Source of the DNA: Prochilodus magdalenae
Taxonomy: Eukaryota > Chordata > Actinopteri > Characiformes > Prochilodontidae
Reading direction: 5' to 3'
Assembly: GCA_024036415.1 (NCBI GenBank)
Contig: JAMWET010001220.1
Coordinates: 1,426,001-1,490,000 of the forward strand
Length of the DNA: 64,000 nucleotides
Under the pieces are notes generated by a model. It was not told the origin of the DNA, did not search any database, and saw only the letters and a program-made list of their open reading frames with translations. This document shows positions 38,366 through 48,960 of the stretch, one piece after another. Positions within the stretch are counted from its first letter, which is position 1. Each line of letters begins with the position of its first letter. The translations under genes were made by a program, and so were the position numbers.

Positions 38366-38908
38366 CTGTCCACTTTATTAGGCGCACCTACCTTGTATTT
38401 ACACTTAGTGTCCCCTTTATTAGCTCCACTTAGCATATAGATGCACTTTGTAGTTCAATTACAGACTGTAGTCCATCTGTTTCTCTGCATACTTTTAAAT
38501 CTTCTACTTTCATCCTACTTTTCAATGGTCAGGACCCTCACAGGACCACCACAGAGCAGGTTGTATTCTTTTTTTATCTTGTCCATCAATTGACCATCAA
38601 CTGGTCCTGTGCATGGTCACAACTCCTAATAAAAACAATTCACGGGACTCTGAACCACCCATACCAGAACAACACACCATCACCACAATGCCTATAGTCA
38701 CTATAGTGCTGAGAATGATCCACCACTCAAATAATGCCTGCTCTGTGGTGGTCCTGTTTGGGTCCTTGCCATTGATGAACAATGTAAAAGAAGACTAACA
38801 ACAAGAGAGAGATAGACTGCAGTCTGTGATGCAGCTTATATGGTAAATAAAGCTGTTACAATGAACAGGGTAGCAGTACCTAATATAGTGGCATAATAAA
38901 GTGGCATT
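38366..38908 (+). mobile_element. Fold-back transposable element, copy 2
   Basis: Two long arms are inverted copies of each other. The left arm (about 38366-38562) runs from CACTTTATTAGG through GACTGTAGTCCATCT to GGACCACCACAGAGCAGG. The right arm (about 38725-38908), reversed, runs from CCACTTTATTATG through GACTGCAGTCTATCT to the same GGACCACCACAGAGCAGG. About 170 bp separate the arms. It matches copy 1 at 32181 in the opposite orientation and has no coding capacity. Confidence 0.75.
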
Positions 38909-41900
38909 ATGGTGAAGATATATGAGTGTACAGTATGTTGTTCTTTCAACTGAGAGTCATAAGAGCTTAAACAGTAAAAGTTTGATGGGTAAGCAAGGTA
39001 TAATCCATTGCAGAAAACCTGCCATTTTAAACCAGCAATGCAGAAAACAACAGGAAATAGGTTGTTAAAGAAAGTGATTTCCTTTTACCTGGGCCTGTTT
39101 CGGCCTGAAGAAGTTTGGAGGAATATTCTTACATGTAAACACTGAGGAACAGAAACAGGTTGTGAGGGAGCGAAGACGGACTAGCCCTCACTGCTGCAAC
39201 AAATCAACAGTTTCCTGCTGGTTTTGGATTCACTTGTGCATGGACAAGATCATCAGCAGTACACATTTATGTGTTTCATAGCAGATAATAAACATATCTT
39301 TGGAAGCTGCAATTAATATTTGACTATACCATATCTCCTAATTAGTGTGAATGTAAAAACGAAGATTCAGAGTGTAGAACATGTCAGGTTCGTATATCTG
39401 GCCTTTATTTCAAGGTTTGACTTACAATGTTTGCTATTAGAGGTTACCAGAAGCAAGTTGCTTTTTAGAATTAGTAATCCCATACTTCTGTAGGGGCAGC
39501 ATTACTGTAGGGGAAACATTCCTGCAGTGGCAGTGTTTATGACTGAGAATATAGAGTAGCTATTTAAGTAGGTATTTGACTTTTGGCCTCATTTTTCTAT
39601 GAAAACCATAGTCCATATGTTGGGCCAGTTTCAATTTTCAGAGAGAGGCTTGCTCTAAGACCTATAAGCTTTTTCTTCAGGAATTATCTGCACGACTACA
39701 GAGCCAAAACTCTCATGACACATTCCTCATTGAGATCAGCCATTGTTAGTTGTTTATTTACTAGGGTATACCAGGGTATACCTGCCTTTTGGACTTAGTA
39801 TATGATTTAAGTTCCCTGTTAATGTTGATGTACCATGTTTTACCTCTAAGGGCACCATTGAGAACCAGCAACTGGTGACTATCATCTCCTACTGACTGCC
39901 ACCAGAGGTGGTGGGAGGAGGCCAGCCACCATGAGAAATGATGTGAGGAGATCCTTACTGGCCTGACACTGTACACAGTGTCACAGTAATTTCAGTACAT
40001 TTAACACTTACTATACAAAAGAACATCAGAGCTTCAGAACATCACTAATAAGCACAATCACTACACATAAAGATACGGTCTACACAGCCTCATTCTTGTC
40101 TAGCATTATCTAGCTTTGTATTACTGGTCTGGTGAATTGTGGTCCTCTGTCTTGATTCAGTCTTTGGGAAAAAAAAGTGACCTCAGAAATGGTCCTCGAG
40201 GCCAGAACACAATGCCTCCAGGTAACGAGGTAACAGACTAGATACTAAACTTTTTTTATTGTTATAGAACCCTCTTGCAGATCTAAAGCTTAACTACATA
40301 CATACCCTAAGAATAATCAGCATTGTTTGCACTGTGGTCTATGTAATTACTGGATAATATGTGGTAATGTGCAATAACACTGGGGATAATTTCAAAAGTT
40401 ATTTTGTAAGGTTTTAAGAGAGGCTTAGTTTGATGGCTGTGTGTATGCGAAGATCAAGAAGAACTGAGATCAGTCCAGAGCTAATGGCTGAGAGACTAAG
40501 ACCTGAAGATTACACTGAACTGAATAAACAAAGCATTATGACTAGTGCAAAAGCTGTCACCACCATTTTCTTTCAAAAGTTACACTGTAATAGTTCAACT
40601 GAGACTATAATATTACAACAATGATATTAATTATTTATAATAATTATTTAACAACAACTGGATAGCTAATTACAAATGGTCCCCTTTTTATTTTTATACA
40701 ATGTTCAAATTTCTTATTAGAGTCTCATCCTAAGCCTTTTCAAGCTTGATGCCCTTCAAAAATGGAAACTTGGAAACTGCTCCACTGCTCCAAAGGGTAT
40801 CTTTAGTGGAAGAAATACCTGAATACCTTAAGAAAGGAATAATTTGGTTCTGTACATTCTCATTAATAACTGCGGTAGTGATTCTACTATGGATACTGAA
40901 TACCAACACATGAAAAGGAGCCCTTGTGGTGGTCAGTACAATCTAATTCTAATTCATCCACGGCGCCTAAAAACAGACCCGAATACTTTCTTCTGTGAAA
41001 GTAGCAGAAAGCCCACTTATGCTTCCTCCGTGGTTTACTTGCAAATCTAGTGTCTTAGCATTTCGTGACTGAGTTGATCTAATATATATAAACAAAGTCT
41101 TAAAAATTGCCCACATCATGAGCTAAAACTGCTCAGCTTTCGTTTCACAGCCAAATTATGCATCATTTGCCAGAAGTCTGGTGGAGCAGTTAGGGTCCAA
41201 TTAACACAAGCCTAAATGATTTCCTCACTTAGATGGCAGTATGTTGCATGTAATAGTCATTTCACGGTGGAAAAAAAGAGAAAGAACTCAGCACACGTCT
41301 CCTGTTTGGATGCGGTTTCTGTGGTCTTGCCTGTCAGGGTGACATGGAGTCCATCATGACTAGGCGGCAGAGTGGGCAAAATCAGACTCATTATATTGCT
41401 GCCACTATCAAAATACTGCGGGCACTGAAACGTTTCACATAGTAAAAGCCTTTAACCATTGGAACAAGCAATAGAAGTGAGAAAAAACAGAGAAGTAATT
41501 CAGCTGACTTAGTTACAGAGCAAAGGGTAATCTACACTCAAGCTACAGCATTGTTACATCTATGTGATAATAAAATAATAGAGGTCTAGCAAAAAAATCT
41601 ACTTGTATTGGAGTAAAGAATTATCCTATGGTTCCTATGGCAGAACATCTAAGTACATTCAGCATAGAAAATAAAGTTAAGTAGGTTCTCTCTTTTCATG
41701 ATGTTTTGCATAGGCGTCAACCATTAGAAAAGGAGAGCCAAAACGAATTGTACACTCCTTAAAGTAGGCAAAAAGTTTATTGACTAGGTGCCAGACCATC
41801 ACATGTGAAAAAAAACTGAATGGCTCCAGTTTCTATTAAGTATAACTAATAACTGTGTTGTTACACACTAATAATACATGTTACAGCAAAGTAACTACAG

Positions 41901-42059
41901 ATGTTGTATAGTATAAAAACATCACCACCATATGTCTCAGCAAGAATAATTTTCTAGTTATAACAGCAGGTAGGTAATTACATGGACAACATATGTCCAC
42001 ATATGTTTAAATGTAACTTTGATTGTTAAATATGTCATTAAATATGTCTGCATTGTATA
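38909..42059. other. Unassigned AT-rich sequence
   Basis: No gene, intact repeat or RNA is supported. Short frames at 39583-39976 and 40430-41050 are unrecognised. The region 41050-41450 is less AT-rich and could hold regulatory DNA. Confidence 0.4.
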
Positions 42060-42185
42060 ATATTTTTTGTATGGTATTCCATATTTATTTTATCTACTTT
42101 ATTGTAATATAATGATTAGTGCTGTTACAGACACAATTTATTTATACTTGTGCAATGACAATAAATATATTCAGTACTTTTCTGA
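42060..42185 (+). mobile_element. LINE 3' terminal fragment
   Basis: CTTGTGCAATGACAATAAAT near 42148 is the kind of 3' end with embedded AATAAA seen on many fish non-LTR retrotransposons, preceded by T-rich 3' UTR-like sequence. No reverse transcriptase sequence remains upstream. It lies directly before the Tc1 insertion. Confidence 0.35.
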
Positions 42186-42267
42186 GTATTTACTTAAGAT
42201 GCATTTCATCTGTACCAGTAAATACATAACCAGTTGTTACATTGCTGTTGCATGTATTATGTGCAAC

Positions 42268-42413
42268 TACATCGCTAAAAAGTGTTTGCCCCCTTCATGA
42301 TTTTTTTTTGCATGTGTGAAACACAAAATGGTTTTTTTTAAATAAAGGTTTTTATTATTAAGTGAGACAAAAATACAAACCTACAGGGCCATGTCTGAAA
42401 AAGTGTTTGCCCC
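42268..42413. repeat. Tc1 element left terminal inverted repeat
   Basis: Pairs with 43592-43783 in reverse. Shared blocks include the outer motif, the AAGGTTTTTATTATTAAG block and ACCTACAGGGCCATGT. The outermost bases are altered (CTACATCGCT instead of CTACAGTGGTGTG), which may impair transposase binding. Confidence 0.85.
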
Positions 42414-42461
42414 TTTAAACCTGATGACTGGTTGGGCCACCCTTAGCAGCAACAACTGCAA

Positions 42462-43088
42462 TCAAGTGTTTGGGGTAACTTGAAATGAGTCTTTTACAGC
42501 GCTGTGGGGAAATTTTGGCCCACTCATCTTTGCAGAATTGCTGTAATTCAGCCACACTGGAGGGTTTCGAGCATGAACCGCCTTTTTAAGGTCATGCCAC
42601 AGCATCTCAAAAGGATTCAGGTCAGAACTTTGACTAGGCCACTCCAAAGTCTTCACTTTGTTTTTCTTCAGCCATTCAGAGGTGGATATACTGGTGTGTT
42701 TTGGATCATTGTCCTGCTGCAGAACCCAACTTTGTTTCAGCTTGAGGTCACAAACAGATGGACGGACATTCTCCTTCAGGATCTTTTGGTAGACAGCAGA
42801 ATACATGGTGCCATTTATCACAGCAAGTCTTCCAGGTCCTGAAGCAGCAAAACAGCCCCAGACTATCACACTACCACCACCATATTTTACTGTAGGTATG
42901 ATGGTCTTTTTCTGAAATGCAGTGTTACTTTTAAGCCAGATGTAATGGGATACACACCTTCCAAAAAGTTCAACTTTTGTCTCGTCAGTCCACAGAGTAT
43001 TTTCCCAAAAGTCATCAAGATGTTTTCTGGCAAAATTGAGACGAGCCTGAATGTTCTTTTTGCTCAGCAGTGGTTCTCGTCTTGGCAC
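42462..43088 (-). pseudogene. Tc1 transposase, catalytic part (frameshifted)
   Basis: This 208-codon frame is the DDE catalytic domain that cuts and rejoins transposon ends. The first Asp is in WTDETKVELFG (residue 35), the second in LQQDNDPKHT (126) and the Glu in NPFEMLWHD (161). With 34 residues between the last two, it is a DD34E enzyme with all catalytic residues intact. YGGGSVIVWGCF is the usual glycine-rich segment. After about 42575 the frame reads unlike the family, while another frame gives the expected C-terminus, so a second frameshift lies at about 42560-42575. The upstream N-terminal part is in a different frame. Confidence 0.9.
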
Positions 43089-43123
43089 TCTGTCATGCAG
43101 GCCATTTTTGCCCAGTCTCTTTC

Positions 43124-43432
43124 TTATGGTGGAGTCATGAACGTTGACCTTAACTGAGGCAAGTGAGTCCTGCAGTTATTTGGATGTTGTTGGGGTTCCT
43201 TTGTGACCTTTTGGATGAGTCGTTGCTGTGCTCTTGGGATAATTTTGGTCGGCCCGCCACTCCTGGGAAGGTTCACCACTGTTCCACGTTTTTGCCATTT
43301 GTGGATAATGGCTCTCACTGTGGTGTGCTGGAGTCTCAAAACTTTAGAAATGGCTTTATAACCTTTTCCAGACTGATAGATCTCACTTACTTTCTTTCTC
43401 ATTTGTTCCTGAATTTCTTTGAATCTTGGCAT
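43124..43432 (-). pseudogene. Tc1 transposase, N-terminal DNA-binding part
   Basis: Starts MPRFKEIQEQMR at 43432, the usual start for fish Tc1 transposases. Residues about 10-60 form a paired-like helix-turn-helix (KVSEIYQSGKGYKAISKVL, then TTVRAIIHKW) followed by the GRPR-like linker variant SGGPTKI, which normally binds the inverted repeats. The family frame is lost near 43160-43190: beyond PQQHPNN this frame departs from the family and ends at 43124, while the frame used by the catalytic part takes over. A one-base indel explains the split. Confidence 0.88.
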
Positions 43433-43591
43433 GATGTCTAGCTTTTGAGTATCTTTTGGTCTACTTCGCTTTGTCAGGCAGGTCCTATTTAAGTGAATTC
43501 TTGATTGAGAACAGGTGTGGCAGTAATCAGGCCTGGGTATTGCTAGAGAAATTGAAATTAGAGAAACCCAGGTGTGATAGTTGTTTTAACT

Positions 43592-43783
43592 TGGGGACAA
43601 AGATTTTTTCATACAGGGCCATGTAGGTTTGGATTTTTTTCTCCCTTAATAATAAAAACCTTCATTTAAAAACTGCATTTATGTTTACTTGTGTTGTTTG
43701 ATGATCTAAAACATTTAAAAGTGACAAACAAGCAAAACAATAAGAAATCATAAAGGGCGTTAACACTTTTTCACACCACTGTA
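43592..43783. repeat. Tc1 element right terminal inverted repeat
   Basis: Better-preserved end, reading in reverse CAGTGGTGTGAAAAAGTG. Contains outer and inner direct repeats and the LINE-like-looking but element-specific AATAATAAAAACCTT block shared with the left repeat. Confidence 0.85.
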
Positions 43784-44999
43784 GCTGCCATGCAACATGC
43801 AAACAGTACATCATTTTTAAAGCTGCATCACTTTTTAAGCATATGTTAATAGCAACAGTGTCTGTTTCTCCAAAGTTGGAGCTAGTCCAGGATTTGACTA
43901 ATGGGCTACAGCCATGGGTCTTCTTTCAGTAGCCAGGGGTCTCTGCTAAATATTTAACATGAATATGAATTATGTACCCATACAACCAATTAATCTATTG
44001 TGTTAGTCAGCATTCACCATGGTTTATTGCACTGGTACAACACGCGACCTAGTACATTACAATAGAACTGACACCCTTTTTTATTACATAGATAAAAGTT
44101 TTTATCTGTGATATTTTAATTATATATTAACTGTTGAACTAGAAATGTCCTCAGTTTACATTTTAGGAATCTGGTCACCTTACGATACATGCTCTACTGC
44201 TTCTTTGCTAGTACTGAATGACGTCGATGATGCTATCACATACGTTATGTCTGCTATACTGCTATATTGGTACAGTTTCAATTAGGTAACCTGATTTACA
44301 ATCACTGTTGTTATTATTATTAACATTGGCAGGTTCAATAAAAATAACAACTGTAAAGGCCCAGTCGTGTTCTGTTTTCCTCTGTTATCACGTTTTTTGA
44401 CTCACTGGATACAAAGCACTCTTGCAATTTTCACACAGCAAGCATACAAGTGTTACTATAACCCAAACTCTATAATAACTTGCCATTGAGGATTTTGAGA
44501 GAGAAAAAAAATGACTAGGATGAAGTAATACTCCAAGGCTTGGAACCGAGACTTTATTAAGAGGGTGTCAACGGTGTGAAATATTTCAACATTTGGATTC
44601 CTCCCTCAATCATATTTGGCCTGAAAGCCGGGTTTACACAAACAGCTGTGGCTGTAGTGAATACCGCAAAAAGGCATGGTAATGTCATCATCATCATAAC
44701 CAAGCACAGCAGCAGCTTGGGACTAGGAGCAGGATAAATGTGAAAGTGGAAACAAACGTAAGACAGTGAAGAATTAGAACAATTTCAAGTGTAGATTATT
44801 CACACCTATGGCTGATGTTGATTAAACACACTTCATACATCACAAATTCATTGAGGTGGAGGTGCTGTTAGGTGGCTAATGTATAGAACACCTGAACAAC
44901 TCCACATTTCAACTTTGGTGTTTAAATACATGTGCTTCAAGTCTTTATCTTGTTCTGATTCAGGATTAAAAGACAGCAGGTCACGGCAATCAGCCTCTA
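43784..44999. other. Unassigned non-coding sequence
   Basis: AT-rich, with a non-repetitive patch at 44560-44720 that could be regulatory. No gene is recognised. Confidence 0.4.
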
Positions 45000-45560
45000 C
45001 TATTAAGGAATGGCATCACTTACTGCTGCAAGCATCTGCCCTGAAATTATAATGGATCTCTTTTCTTCTTTTCTTTTCTGATTCCTTGCAGTAGCTTGAC
45101 GACAGTCCTCTGAGCTACCGGCACAGAGGATACGACCCTCAGCACTCTACAACCCTTCCAAAAATAACTTCGGAAAGTCTTTTGAGGGACTCTGTCTGAC
45201 ATGGAGATTATAGACGGCACTCTCGGCTAGGAAAGCTGTGGTTTGTAGGCTGAACCGTCTGAGCGCCTCCATTGTGCTTTTCGACTCCAGATCTGGTGAG
45301 CGGATTATTTACTGCAAGGAGGCCGCCGCTGCATCCGAGTTATTAATGTTATGCAAAAAAGTGCAATTCGTCTCCCTGACCGGGACAAGCCTAGACTCCG
45401 GGGTTAAAGACATTTCATCCACTGGTATTGTGACAAATTTGCATGAATGCCAGCGAGATGATGAGGCGGTATGTGCTGATCTGCATACTCTCTTCCTCTT
45501 TCGACGGCTACACGTTGACCCCAAAAGACCCACATGGGAGGTGGGGGGTGGCTTGAATGC
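45000..45560. other. Candidate conserved non-coding element
   Basis: One of the most gene-like or enhancer-like stretches here: about 560 bases of non-repetitive DNA with many CpGs, an octamer-like TTTGCATGAATG near 45437, and TTATTAATGTTATGC near 45340. A 123-codon plus frame (45238-45609) covers part of it, but it contains no known domain and a minus frame overlaps. It also contains the exon-like segment described separately. Confidence 0.33.
45095..45199 (+). CDS. Possible terminal exon fragment, unidentified
   Basis: A pyrimidine tract of about 30 bases (from about 45059) ends in CAG at 45089-45091 and a second AG at 45093-45094, a good acceptor layout. The frame from 45095 reads 34 residues, LDDSPLSYRHRGYDPQHS then through SESLLRDSV, and stops at TGA 45197-45199. 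It is hydrophilic, rich in S, D and R, and reads more like protein than the other short frames. No partner exon was found, so a chance frame within regulatory DNA is the main alternative. Confidence 0.2.
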   Translation, partial: LDDSPLSYRHRGYDPQHSTTLPKITSESLLRDSV

Positions 45561-46224
45561 TCCTCAAATGGACCCATTGTGTGGATGGCAGTGCTTACCT
45601 CATGTGTAGTAGTGCAGCAACCTGCCATGCGAGGGTCTTAATGAGAGGGAGTAGGAGGGGATTGAAAATAGTAAATCTTCCTTTGATAAAAAGGATTTGT
45701 ATTGAGAAAACCGCAGTGCATCAGTTGGATGCTTATGATGTCTGAGGAGATTTCATGATGCACAAGTACATTTAAATACATGCAATTGCCCAACTAATCT
45801 CTTAGAGTAAAAACTGGTCTACAAGTTATGTAAGGGTGCAATATTTGATATATAATAATATATTCTGTATCCTGTTGTAACATTGTAATATTTCAAATAA
45901 TTAATCATAATTATAGAAATCATGCTATGTGATGGAATGACACCCTGTCCAGACTACTACTGTAGTCAACCTTACTGTGGCATTCTAGCTTTGGTTCACC
46001 TAAGCAGCTTATTTTGGCATGGCTCACACTTTTGGTACCTATACTCCATTACACTGCAGATACAATACCCCTTCTATGTATCTGGTGATCACAGACAGAC
46101 CACATGTCCAAAAGAGGCTGATGTCAGCAAGACAAAAGACTGAAGCTGGAAAATCCAGGAATGCTTGCAAAATAGTACATTAGAGTTCAGATGACAAGAC
46201 GATCCTGAGCACTCAGAGGCAATG
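45561..46224. other. Unassigned non-coding sequence
   Basis: AT-rich after 45750. No gene or named repeat is seen. Confidence 0.4.
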
Positions 46225-46440
46225 CAAAAGGGTACATTAACCTGGTACCTAGCATTAGCATATGTGTTCAGGGTGGAAAAGTGGCTTCTCACTCTCAACC
46301 AATGGGTAGTCTGCAGCGTGTTTACATCACCTGTGGCTCGCTTGGAACCTTATTAGAGGTGATACCGAACAGAGTACCTGATACAGGTTTGCCTGATGTC
46401 AAACCAAAAAAGTAGAGTTGAGGCAAACTGGAACCATGCA
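46225..46440 (-). mobile_element. Non-autonomous DNA transposon fragment (GGTACC-type teleost family)
   Basis: Read on the minus strand it has GGTTCCAAGCGAGCCAC, then CTGCAGACTACCCATTGGTTG, and a closing GGTACCAGGTTAATG. I recognise this word order from a widespread fish MITE whose ends carry GGTACC motifs, but cannot name the superfamily with certainty (hAT or Harbinger). No coding part. Confidence 0.5.
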
Positions 46441-47485
46441 GTATAAAAGTGACTAACTTTGAGACAAAGATGAAAACAGATTCAAATTTGTTTAATGTAC
46501 ATTTAACATTCATAGGTTGGTCTGTACAAACTCTTCTCTTCTAATGACTAACAGAGCAATTTCACAAAACCTTTTTAAATCAAACCTGCCCAGTGTAAAC
46601 ACATACTGAAAGGCTAGTCCAAAAGCACCACTGTTTGACTTTATAACATGAGACGCCCCCTTCACAAGCATACCCACCTTCCTCTTCTTTTACAGGTCTA
46701 TTTCTGACTAAATATTTAAAATGAGGGATGTCCTTTCCTCTGCACAAGTGCAGCCACCTATGCTTTTTTGCCATGTGTTTGTTTTGGTGTCATAAAGCTG
46801 CCATCACGTGAGATATTGCAGTGAGTGCTGCAAAATATCACAACTCTGCATGAGAGCAACCGGAGCTAGCTGTAGTTTCTACATCTCTAAATCCATGTTG
46901 AATGTTCCAGCATGGGTCGACCTGGACACATTTTTATCACAGTTCGTTTAAGTTGATTAAGACCTTATTCTGACCATGAAAATAATGCATATATGTGCGA
47001 CATACATATACAAACATGTTTATTCACTAGTAGCTGGATTGTATTCTAGTAAATTTCAGTTACATGCATTTACACTTGGTAGTCCGATGTGTCTCTAATT
47101 AGTCAAAACAAAATTTGATTGTTATGTGGCATGGAAGCACCTTCTGAAGTGACTGATAATCAGATTTGTGTATGTTCACACTTGAATTTGGCTTACCCAA
47201 ATTTAATCCTGATACACAAGATACATGGAGACCAGATGTAAATAGACATGCATGTGTTTGTTAAGCCGGGCAGTGCTGGCCTGCATGTAAACAGGACTAT
47301 AATAGTTTAATAAAACATCTTGGTTTGGTCCAGGTTCACCAACAAACTTAGACCTAGTTGCACTATTTTGTGCATGTAAAAATAGCAGCTCCCTTTCCCT
47401 GTCTTTCTCCTCCCCTCACTCCTTTCTCCTCCCGTGCCATAAGATTGCCCAACCTCATACAACATAGTCTCTCTCTGTTTCTTTT
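46441..47485. other. Unassigned non-coding sequence
   Basis: AT-rich with no coding signature. CT-rich sequence lies near 47395-47435. Confidence 0.4.
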
Positions 47486-47510
47486 TTATTATTATTATTA
47501 TTATTATTTT
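47486..47510. repeat. Microsatellite (ATT)n
   Basis: About seven TTA units in a row, preceded by a T run. Confidence 0.9.
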
Positions 47511-47656
47511 CACCAGTGGCACCACGCGTGCGCCCTCTGTCATGACGTGACTCCACACCTGCTCACAGCACACATACTAAAGTGCATCAGGCACCAAATA
47601 AATCCCGTCGGAGGGAAAACACGGCAGACACGAAACTGTGCTACATAATGAATGTG

Positions 47657-47700
47657 AAGCAGAGGGAGAGAGGAGGAGGAAGAGGAGGAGGAGAAGGGGG
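47657..47700. repeat. Purine (GAG/GGA) simple repeat
   Basis: A run of GAG and AGG triplets that is almost pure purine on the plus strand. Confidence 0.85.
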
Positions 47701-47749
47701 TCCTGTTGACAAAAGTGGGCAATATCTGGCCAGGACACAGAGAGCAGTC

Positions 47750-48150
47750 ACAAGGGGTTAATTGTAGGTGTTTCAGGAGAGTGTGTCATTAAAAGCTGAA
47801 CTGTGTGCAGGGAGCTCTATTTATATTGTGGTTGCTTGGTCAGTGGTGGTGGCGGGGGGTTTCGGTGGGGGTAATGAGCTGAAATGATTGTGTGCAATGG
47901 TGGGATGTGACCACGGGGCCTCTTCTTAACTAAGCAAGGCTCTGGGGATTGTTTTCATTCAAAATACGAGCGCGCAGAGACGAAGCCCACCAAATTAATT
48001 CCAATTTACATATGGCCGACATGGGCTTCCCTCCCGGCCTGTGCAAGCAGACATGTGTCACGAGTCGCTGGGCGACTGCGTGATTGACTAATTAATTACT
48101 CCCCAGGTGCAACAATTAAACTGAAAGAGGACTAATGGACCTCAGACGGT
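47750..48150. other. Candidate conserved non-coding element with homeodomain-like sites
   Basis: About 400 bases of non-repetitive, CpG-containing DNA flanked by simple repeats. Contains ACCAAATTAATTCC near 47988, TAATTAATTA at 48089-48098 and CAATTAAAC near 48113, plus a GTCGC/GCGAC hairpin word at about 48064-48076. TAAT-core clusters are typical of developmental enhancers. Among the strongest regulatory candidates in the window, though unaligned. Confidence 0.35.
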
Positions 48151-48177
48151 GTGGTGTTTTCATTAGTCACACAGACT

Positions 48178-48298
48178 CTCTCTCTCACACACACACACGC
48201 ACACACACTGCACACACGCATGTATAAATGTATGCATATGTATAAATGTATGTATATACACACAGCCACACACACATACACACGAACATATATATATG
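48178..48298. repeat. Compound CA/TA microsatellite
   Basis: CT and CA dinucleotides (48178-48217) are followed by TATGTATAAATGTATG-type and CACACATACACAC sequence ending in a TA run. Frames through this block are repeat artefacts. Confidence 0.9.
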
Positions 48299-48356
48299 AT
48301 TGTATTGACAGTTTAAGAATACTATATACATAACCCTTGAATGTACTACCTGTAGG

Positions 48357-48960
48357 TGAAACACATTTGGACAACTTCTTCTGTATTTCAGTTCATCACT
48401 ATTTCTGGGGAGCACTTCCTGCATATCCCTCTTTAGGTCATGCCACAGCACCTTGATAGGGATAAGTTCAGGACACTGACATGGCCAGTCCAAAACACAG
48501 ATCTTGATTTTCAACCATTCTGTAGTTCATTTAACTGTGTGTTTTGGGTCATTGTCTTTTTGCATCACCTAACAACTTGAGGTCAAGTTGTTAGGTCTCT
48601 GCAGTTCTCACATTCACCTGTGAAATGCTTTGACACACACTTGATGTCATTGTTCCTTTAATGATTTCAAGGTGTCCAAGACCTGAGACTGCAAAGCAGA
48701 AACCAGGATGCTCCGTCCACCATGCTTTACAACTGGGATGAGGTTTTGGTGTATTTTAGCATTTGTGCTCTACTTTTGCTGCTTCATTTGTCCATAGAAC
48801 ATTTTCACAAAAGCATAAAAAGCATAATGGAGCATCCAGGTGACCCTGGAGGTAAACTTGAGACTGAGTTAATGTTGTCACCTCTTTCAGGATTGCATGT
48901 TGTGCTCTTGAAGTGATCTTATCAGTACCCCCACTGTTACTCTCCATTTGTAGACTAAAA
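48357..48960 (-). pseudogene. Ancient Tc1-type transposase remnant
   Basis: In the minus strand near 48420-48514 the frame reads LDWPCQCPELIPIKVLWHDLKRDMQ, clearly related to the WPSQSPDLNPIE region around the catalytic glutamate; here that Glu is changed to Lys (PIKVLWHD). Further upstream on the same strand, 48540-48960 keeps the order of transposase DNA with many stops, ending near the region that normally encodes the linker. Inverted repeats are not recognisable. It is older than the 42.3-kb copy. Confidence 0.72.
48567..48596. repeat. Perfect hairpin, 14-bp arms, 2-nt loop
   Basis: ACCTAACAACTTGA at 48567-48580 is followed after GG by its exact reverse complement at 48583-48596. It lies inside the Tc1 remnant, at a place where the related copy at about 42724-42750 has no such palindrome. 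Confidence 0.93.

Larger units (their letters stand above)
42268..43783 (-). mobile_element. Tc1/mariner transposon, near full length
   Basis: A 1.5-kb element flanked by TA on both sides (42268-42269 and 43782-43783). Terminal inverted repeats are roughly 145 bp on the left and 190-210 bp on the right; the left one has internal deletions. Each has an outer and an inner copy of the AAAAAGTGTTTGCCCC-type motif (42277-42293 and 42396-42413; reversed at 43755-43772 and 43592-43610). That is the IR/DR layout used by transposase in Sleeping-Beauty-like elements. The inside carries one transposase gene split by frameshifts. It could only move if transposase came from elsewhere. Confidence 0.92.

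Noticed and set aside
42504..43441. Plus-strand frames of 70-112 codons
   Set aside because: They are antisense shadows of the Tc1 transposase on the minus strand.
48132..48374. Frames rich in Val, Cys and Tyr
   Set aside because: They translate the CA/TA microsatellite. Only the part beyond 48420 on the minus strand is transposase-derived.
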